NCBI GenBank assembly: GCA_009778535.1
Contig: WRJP01000018.1
Span: forward strand, 1 to 17,555
Origin: Propionibacteriaceae bacterium
GTDB lineage: Bacteria; Actinomycetota; Actinomycetes; Propionibacteriales; Propionibacteriaceae
DNA: 17,555 bases
Direction: 5' to 3'
Shown here piece by piece: positions 13,313-17,555 of this stretch; the stretch's first letter is position 1; the number at the start of each line of letters is the position of its first letter. Under the pieces are notes generated by a model that saw nothing but the letters and a program-made list of their open reading frames with translations, had not been told where the DNA came from and made no database searches. A program made the translations under genes and the position numbers.

Positions 13313-14652
13313 GGCTGTCCAGAATCCTTTAATACTACGCTCCCAACGACGGAGCTTGGTGTGTCAAATGACCAATCTCCCTGAACTTCCAATCTTTCGG
13401 CACCAAGCAGGGAGGGAATTACAGAAAAGCGTTCCTCAAAATCAGTTACTAGCCGGTAAAAGCGAGGGTCAAGGCTCACTTCAGGAAGATGAGACTGTGC
13501 CGACAGTCGGTAATCTGCGCCAAGAGTAAACAGATCAGAGCGCAACAATAAAAGTTCATTCGTGGTTTTGACGGGAAGGAAACGATCGCGCTCGACAACT
13601 ATCGCCTTCGCACCGGAAAAAACCTCAATAGCTGCCCCCATGGCCGATTCGATCTGAATCACTTTCGGGGTTTGCGAATCGGCAGGGTCTACCGTCTTTT
13701 CGTTGCGAATGAGTGGCAGCCCCAAATCACCACCGTGTGCCTGCATTTCAGCATTCAGTATTTCCAGATCAATCCAAAGCGTGTTGCAGTTAAAGTACGG
13801 ATGTCTTTCTTCATCAGTAAAATAGCTCAGGTCAGAATCGGGAGTCTGTGCCGTATCTCGAAGAATCAACTGTCCGTCACTATTTCGATATGCCAAATGC
13901 CCGCCCTTGCGGTCATTAACAGTCCGTAAACAAACTTCCGCAGCATAAGGCGCGCCACTGGCTGCAAACCAACCAGCCAGCTTCGGGTCGGGAGCCGCGC
14001 CGAGATTGTCGCCGTTAGCGATATTCGCATATCTAAAACCTGCATCCAAAAGTTTCTCCAGCATGCCGCTGCCCCACAGGGCTGGATACACATCGCCATG
14101 TCCAGGTGGACACCATTCCAGTTCTGGAGCCGTCGGCCAAGAAACTGGAGTCAGTGTTTGAGCCAGCAGCTTTGGTTCTTGGTTTTGGATGAAGTCGAGA
14201 CCAAGCCCAGCCACTTCGAGATCTGGGTAGCGTTCTAGGTAGGAAAGCGTGTCTTCGCTGGTGCGAAAACTGTTCATAAAAAGCAGCGGCAGTCGCACCT
14301 GGTATTCCTGCCTAGCATATTGCACCTGGCGCACGATCAAGTCTAAGAAGTTAAGCCCGTCCCGCACCTGGAGCAACGTCTTGGCTTTAGCTAAACCCAT
14401 TGATGTTCCCAGGCCGCCGTTGAGTTTTATCATCACGGTCTGCGCTAAGCCTTGCGCGATGGCGGCATCGCTTGGGGACACTTCACTCAGTTTTGGCAGA
14501 TCGTACACCCCAGAAATCGAATCCTCACTGATTAGCCCCGTCTCTCCCGATTCCAACTGTTGGTAGAAATTGGTAAAAACCGCAATCGCTGCTGCATCGA
14601 CTCCGGCGCCACGCATTTTCGCAATGGATTGGTTCAGACCCAACTCGCTCAT
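13297..14652 (-). CDS. UTP-glucose-1-phosphate uridylyltransferase, eukaryotic (UDPGP) type
   Basis: A 451-aa enzyme making UDP-glucose from UTP and glucose 1-phosphate. It belongs to the UDPGP family of eukaryotic-type pyrophosphorylases, not to the bacterial GalU family (about 300 aa). The nucleotide-binding motif KLNGGLGTSMGLAKAK is at 76-91, followed by LFMNSFRTSEDT, the uridine/sugar region CPPGHGDVYPALWGSG and YANIANGDNLGA, then HPYFNCNTLWIDL, and the late motif VVERDRFLPVKTTNELLLLRSD. Bifidobacteria and other actinomycetes use this type (UgpA). UDP-glucose feeds cell-wall glycans, galactose metabolism and glycogen. In mycobacteria a bacterial-type galU occupies the corresponding place next to moeA/glp and 5-FCL; here the gene sits 3-4 kb away. 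Promoter: TAGCAT 6 nt before the ATG, no Shine-Dalgarno. Confidence 0.92.
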   Translation of the reverse strand: MSELGLNQSIAKMRGAGVDAAAIAVFTNFYQQLESGETGLISEDSISGVYDLPKLSEVSPSDAAIAQGLAQTVMIKLNGGLGTSMGLAKAKTLLQVRDGLNFLDLIVRQVQYARQEYQVRLPLLFMNSFRTSEDTLSYLERYPDLEVAGLGLDFIQNQEPKLLAQTLTPVSWPTAPELEWCPPGHGDVYPALWGSGMLEKLLDAGFRYANIANGDNLGAAPDPKLAGWFAASGAPYAAEVCLRTVNDRKGGHLAYRNSDGQLILRDTAQTPDSDLSYFTDEERHPYFNCNTLWIDLEILNAEMQAHGGDLGLPLIRNEKTVDPADSQTPKVIQIESAMGAAIEVFSGAKAIVVERDRFLPVKTTNELLLLRSDLFTLGADYRLSAQSHLPEVSLDPRFYRLVTDFEERFSVIPSLLGAERLEVQGDWSFDTPSSVVGSVVLKDSGQPCVYR

Positions 14653-14658
14653 GGGTGA

Positions 14659-14664
14659 ATGCTA
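14659..14664 (-). promoter_or_regulatory. Candidate leaderless -10 element of the UGPase gene
   Basis: On the minus strand TAGCAT stands 6 nt before the ATG at 14652, with no Shine-Dalgarno in between. The azlD stop is immediately upstream, so the promoter lies within the junction or the end of azlD. Confidence 0.4.
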
Positions 14665-14669
14665 GCTCA

Positions 14670-14993
14670 TCACGGGTACCAAGATGGCAAACCCAAGAGA
14701 CGTCCGAGTGCTGCGGCCAAAGCTCCAACAATGATTACCACGATAAAAGGTAGTTTGAACCGCAATGCGATGATTGCTGCCACGAAGGAGATAAGACGAG
14801 CGTCGATCAGGATAGCTTGGCCGCTCGAAAATGCATTGGTGATAGTGAGCGCAGCCAGTAGTCCGACTGTTAAAGGCGGCGCAAAACTAGTAACAGTCTT
14901 GCCTTCTAGCAGCTTTCGGGGCAACAGGTAGCCTGCAAGTTTTGTCGCATATGCAGTTACTGAAGCAACCAATATCCACGCCCAATTATTCAT
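14670..14993 (-). CDS. azlD: AzlD-family branched-chain amino acid export subunit
   Basis: A 107-aa protein with about four hydrophobic segments, starting WAWILVASVTAYATKLAGYLLPR. The Tyr-Ala-x-Lys-x-x-Gly-Tyr-x-x-Pro pattern at the N-terminus is typical of AzlD. It pairs with AzlC to form an exporter of branched-chain amino acids (shown for Leu analogues in Bacillus and for BrnFE in Corynebacterium). Its ATG overlaps the azlC stop by 4 nt, the usual azlCD layout. Confidence 0.88.
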   Translation of the reverse strand: MNNWAWILVASVTAYATKLAGYLLPRKLLEGKTVTSFAPPLTVGLLAALTITNAFSSGQAILIDARLISFVAAIIALRFKLPFIVVIIVGALAAALGRLLGLPSWYP

Positions 14994-15694
14994 AAATCAC
15001 CAACCATTTGGTCGGGCTCGCGCCAGTGGCGGGTTGACACCAGCACCCATACGACGATGCTGCACGCCCCTGCAATTAGGATGGGAACCCCTGGCGCAAC
15101 GAAAGGCACTACAGCTAGGGTGATCGCAGCGGCAGCAACAGCAGAAACGATCAGCTTTTGGTTTTTCAAGTGTGGCCAAAGCAAGCCGCAGAATGCAGCC
15201 ACTGCCGCACCGTCCAAGCCCCAAGCCTTCACATCGCCCATCGCTCCACCTGCGAGCGCGCCAGCCAGCGTCGCCAGATTCCAGAACAGATATACACCCA
15301 GCCCTCCAGCCCAGAAACCGCGACGTTTTTCGCCTTGATCAGCTTGCGCTGAACTGACTGCCATGGATTCGTCGATGGTGAATTGCGCCATCAGCGGTTG
15401 CAACGCTGTCGGCGGGCGCAGCAACTGCTTGATTTGCATGCCGTAGATGCCATTGCGAATTCCCAGCAAGCTAGCCGCCGACCAGGCAGCCAACCCAGCT
15501 CCCCCACCTCCTAGTACCCCAATGAATGCGAATTGCGAGCCTCCGGTGAACATCAACAGGCTCAGCGCACAGGTCTGGAGCACGTCCAATCCAGCGGCTA
15601 CACCTAATGCACCGAACGATATTCCGTACAGGCCAGTAGCTAGCCCTACCCAAAAACCCATCCGGACAGCCGGGGTCAATCGTTTCTTAATCAA
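14990..15694 (-). CDS. azlC: AzlC-family branched-chain amino acid export permease
   Basis: A 234-aa membrane protein. The N-terminal family pattern is GFWVGLATGLYGISFGALGVAAGL, followed by LLMFTGGSQFAFIGVLGGGG and LLGIRNGIYGMQ. Then comes the conserved cytoplasmic loop with TIDESMA, and further helices through to about residue 222. The start at TTG 15694 has no strong ribosome-binding site; ATG at codon 12 is an alternative. With azlD it should form the exporter described for that gene. The uracil permease gene ends 38 bp upstream, so read-through from it is possible. Confidence 0.88.
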   Translation of the reverse strand: MIKKRLTPAVRMGFWVGLATGLYGISFGALGVAAGLDVLQTCALSLLMFTGGSQFAFIGVLGGGGAGLAAWSAASLLGIRNGIYGMQIKQLLRPPTALQPLMAQFTIDESMAVSSAQADQGEKRRGFWAGGLGVYLFWNLATLAGALAGGAMGDVKAWGLDGAAVAAFCGLLWPHLKNQKLIVSAVAAAAITLAVVPFVAPGVPILIAGACSIVVWVLVSTRHWREPDQMVGDL

Positions 15695-15732
15695 ATCACG
15701 CCCGCATGCCGTCAGCAGTTTTAGCAGAAAAA

Positions 15733-17076
15733 CTAGTCAACTTGGGCGGTGCCGCGCACTTTCGCTATGGCTTTCATCAGGTGGTAGAGCGCCAATGCGG
15801 TGACTGTACCCACTGCGATTCCGTTGAATGAAACTCCAGCAATGTTGAATGAGAAATCAGCGATTCCCATGATGAGGCCAACCGCCGCCGGAATCAGATT
15901 CACCGGCGAAGTGAACTTAACACTGTTTTCTACCCAAATCCGCGCGCCGAGCAGGCCGATCATTCCGTACAGCACTACACCTGCGCCGCCGATGACACCA
16001 GTTGGAACCGTATTGATTGCGGCTCCGAATTTTGGAATCAATGAGAGAAGTAGCGCCGTGATTCCAGCTACCCAATACAGCGCAGTGGAGTAGACCTTTG
16101 TCGCAGCCATGACGCCGATATTTTCGGCGTATGTGGTCGTGCCAGAGCCGCCGCCAAAGCCAGCAACTGCCGTCGCAACACCATCGGCGAGCAGCGCGCG
16201 TCCCATCAGCTTGTCGTAGTTGCGATCTGTCATCAATGCGACTGACTTGACGTGGCCAACATTTTCAGCGATTAGTACTAACACCACTGGCAGGAACAGT
16301 CCAAGCACACTGAAATCGGCGACCGGAAGCATGAATTGCGGAAGTCCAATCCAGTCTGCGTTTTCGATAGCATCAAAATTGACCTGCCCCTGGATTAGTG
16401 CAGCAACATAGCCTACGAGAACACCCAGCAGGATGGCTAGCCTGCCTAAAATGCCTCTAAAGAACACCATTATCAGCACTATTGCGATTACTGTTATCCA
16501 GCCTGTCAGGTCGGCCGTAGCGCCAGTTTCTTCGTTAAGCACTGCTTGGAAGTTGTTCTTTGCAGCGCCCGCCAGATTGAATCCGATCAACATCACAATG
16601 GTGCCAGTCATTACTGGCGGCATGAACGTCTCGATCCAATCCGAACCGACAAGATGCACTACCGCACCCACAATCGCCAACGCAATTCCGGTGCAGAGCA
16701 CGCCGAACAATGCCACACCCATGCCGTTTGGCAGCAGCATCGCGCCGCCGATAGGTGCAATGAATGCAAACGAAGAACCCAGATAGCTAGGAAGCCGATT
16801 CCCAGTTATCAGCAGGAAAATGATCGTGCCAACCCCGGAGAAAAACAGGGTCGTCGCTGGGGGAAAACCTGTAATCAGCGGCACCAAAAAGGTGGCACCA
16901 AACATGGCGACCACATGCTGCATACCCATTGATACCGTTCTCGCCCAACTCAGCCGCTCATCTGGAGCCACCACTTCACCAGGCGCTACGGTCTTTCCAT
17001 CTCCGTGTAGTCTCCAACCCGAAAACCCCAAGTTAGCACCCGAATTTTCGGGAGCGAGATTCATTTGATTTGCCAT
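15733..17076 (-). CDS. uraA: Uracil permease, NCS2 family (UraA/PyrP-like)
   Basis: A 447-aa nucleobase:cation symporter of the NCS2 family with about 14 membrane spans. The N-terminal signature is MGMQHVVAMFGATFLVPLITG (50-70). The substrate-binding glutamates are in place: Glu271 in LIAENVGHV and Glu318 in GSGTTTYAENIGVMAATKVYS, corresponding to Glu241 and Glu290 of E. coli UraA. The TYxENIGVM motif favours uracil over xanthine or urate. A soluble N-terminal extension of about 45 residues is longer than in E. coli UraA. AAGGGGG 4 nt before the ATG supports the start. The gene lies downstream of a terminator, so it should have its own promoter in 17077-17130. No pyr genes are next to it. Confidence 0.92.
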   Translation of the reverse strand: MANQMNLAPENSGANLGFSGWRLHGDGKTVAPGEVVAPDERLSWARTVSMGMQHVVAMFGATFLVPLITGFPPATTLFFSGVGTIIFLLITGNRLPSYLGSSFAFIAPIGGAMLLPNGMGVALFGVLCTGIALAIVGAVVHLVGSDWIETFMPPVMTGTIVMLIGFNLAGAAKNNFQAVLNEETGATADLTGWITVIAIVLIMVFFRGILGRLAILLGVLVGYVAALIQGQVNFDAIENADWIGLPQFMLPVADFSVLGLFLPVVLVLIAENVGHVKSVALMTDRNYDKLMGRALLADGVATAVAGFGGGSGTTTYAENIGVMAATKVYSTALYWVAGITALLLSLIPKFGAAINTVPTGVIGGAGVVLYGMIGLLGARIWVENSVKFTSPVNLIPAAVGLIMGIADFSFNIAGVSFNGIAVGTVTALALYHLMKAIAKVRGTAQVD

Positions 17077-17132
17077 GCTTCCCCCTTAGCCGTGTCAAAA
17101 AAACTGTACGACTTCTGAGTCCAACAGAATCC

Positions 17133-17159
17133 AAAAAACGTTTGTTGAGACGCTCAACA
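17133..17159 (-). terminator. Intrinsic terminator downstream of the Flp-like pilin gene
   Basis: On the minus strand the stem TGTTGAG/CTCAACA (17143-17149 and 17153-17159 on +, 3-nt loop) is followed by AACG and six T residues (17133-17138). It lies 23 bp past the pilin stop and insulates the uracil permease gene. Confidence 0.7.
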
Positions 17160-17181
17160 CCAACATTTCCTTAACCGTGAT

Positions 17182-17379
17182 TTACAGCAGCGGTATCATC
17201 GGCAGCGTCCCATACAGCGACTCAGCGATTGAGCGTATCAAGTCCCACAAGAGCTGCCTGAACTCTCCCGATTTGATGAGAGTTATTATCACTCCCACGA
17301 TGCTCACGCTCGCTACGGTTCCAACAGCGTATTCCGCCGTCGTCATCCCGCGTTCGTCACTTCTGATTTGTTTCCACAT
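17182..17379 (-). CDS. DUF4244 Flp-like prepilin (65 aa)
   Basis: A small type IV pilin-like protein of the actinobacterial DUF4244 family: a short basic leader (MWKQIRSDERG), then MTTAEYAVGTVASVSIVGVIITLI. Cleavage after Gly11 would put Glu at position +5 (Glu16), as prepilin peptidases require. One hydrophobic helix (12-36) and a short tail follow. Such proteins normally sit in tight-adherence (Tad/Flp) pilus clusters with TadA, B, C and E. Here no other tad gene is visible in the 176 bp upstream or after the terminator, so the rest of the cluster, if any, lies beyond the right edge on the minus strand. The start is well supported by AAGGAG 5 nt before the ATG. Confidence 0.82.
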   Translation of the reverse strand: MWKQIRSDERGMTTAEYAVGTVASVSIVGVIITLIKSGEFRQLLWDLIRSIAESLYGTLPMIPLL

Positions 17380-17455
17380 GATTGCTCCTTCTTGAAGATA
17401 GTTACACCTTCATCATGTGTTTCATCACCACCAATGTGTTCGTTACATCCTGTCC

Positions 17456-17464
17456 TGTGGATAA
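17456..17464. promoter_or_regulatory. Single perfect DnaA box
   Basis: TGTGGATAA, complement of the DnaA consensus, in the 176-bp gene-free end of the window upstream of the DUF4244 pilin. It has the same flanking CTGTGGATAAGT as one of the boxes in the fmdB-SAF gap. Confidence 0.45.
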
Positions 17465-17555
17465 GTCCGTCCCGCGCTCACAGTTCATGAACCGCTGGTT
17501 ACGCAGAATTCAATACTCACCCACAAAAAAATAAGAAAGACATGAATGAATGTGA

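Noticed and set aside
12874..13529. Overlapping plus-strand frames opposite the 122-aa gene and the UGPase 3' end
   Set aside because: They are rich in Arg, Pro, Gln and Ser and lie opposite genes with better protein-like sequence; no start signal.
16433..16932. Plus-strand frames inside the uracil permease gene
   Set aside because: Shadows of the NCS2 membrane protein; the conserved NCS2 glutamate motifs are on the minus strand.
17391..17555. Right-hand end searched for more Tad pilus genes
   Set aside because: No frame of useful length or pilin-like motif is present; only the DnaA box and AT-rich sequence are seen.

Overview
The window looks like chromosomal DNA of a mid-GC actinomycete (Actinomycetota). 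Three things point there: the conserved actinobacterial cell-division neighbourhood (Glp/MoeA-like protein, RimJ-type acetyltransferase, SepX/GlpR membrane protein, 5-formyltetrahydrofolate cyclo-ligase, FmdB zinc ribbon and SAF protein, the order resembling Rv0991c-Rv0996 of Mycobacterium tuberculosis); a DUF4244 Flp-like pilin; and many promoters of the form TAnnnT followed 6-7 nt later by the start codon, i.e. leaderless transcripts. I cannot fix the genus; Actinomycetaceae or Bifidobacteriaceae would fit.

Region A (1-5621, + strand) is a tightly packed accessory operon. It runs from the 3' end of a two-helix membrane protein to a 784-aa FtsK/SpoIIIE-type ATPase, then a run of very small, mostly helical proteins (84/204, 86, 91 and 85 aa), a 103-aa acidic protein, a possible decayed small gene and a 283-aa DUF1444-like protein. 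The architecture recalls a type VII (ESX/Yuk) secretion locus: a multi-module ATPase plus WXG100-sized substrates. However, the substrates lack the Trp-x-Gly signature and only the middle ATPase module keeps a P-loop. This is the best candidate here for an undescribed system.

Region B (5729-6583) holds a VapBC toxin-antitoxin pair with a leaderless, repeat-containing promoter. It is followed by a 100-bp element made of two opposed hairpins, like a REP/BIME unit, and a small terminator hairpin.

Region C (6578-11968) is the conserved actinobacterial core. On the minus strand are glp (gephyrin/MoeA-like, with degenerate catalytic loops), a GNAT acetyltransferase and sepX/glpR. Divergently on the plus strand are the 5-FCL, then an inserted HicAB pair, then fmdB and the SAF gene. 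A pair of perfect DnaA boxes lies in the fmdB-SAF gap.

Region D (12090-14652, - strand) holds a second VapBC pair whose promoter carries the same TGATGCG core as the first. Beyond it are a hypothetical gene overlapping the 3' end of a eukaryotic-type UDP-glucose pyrophosphorylase, and that gene itself. Region E (14670-17555, - strand) has an AzlCD amino-acid exporter, an NCS2 uracil permease, an intrinsic terminator and the Flp-like pilin gene, with a third DnaA box upstream. In regions B-D three toxin-antitoxin modules break up what is otherwise a conserved housekeeping neighbourhood.
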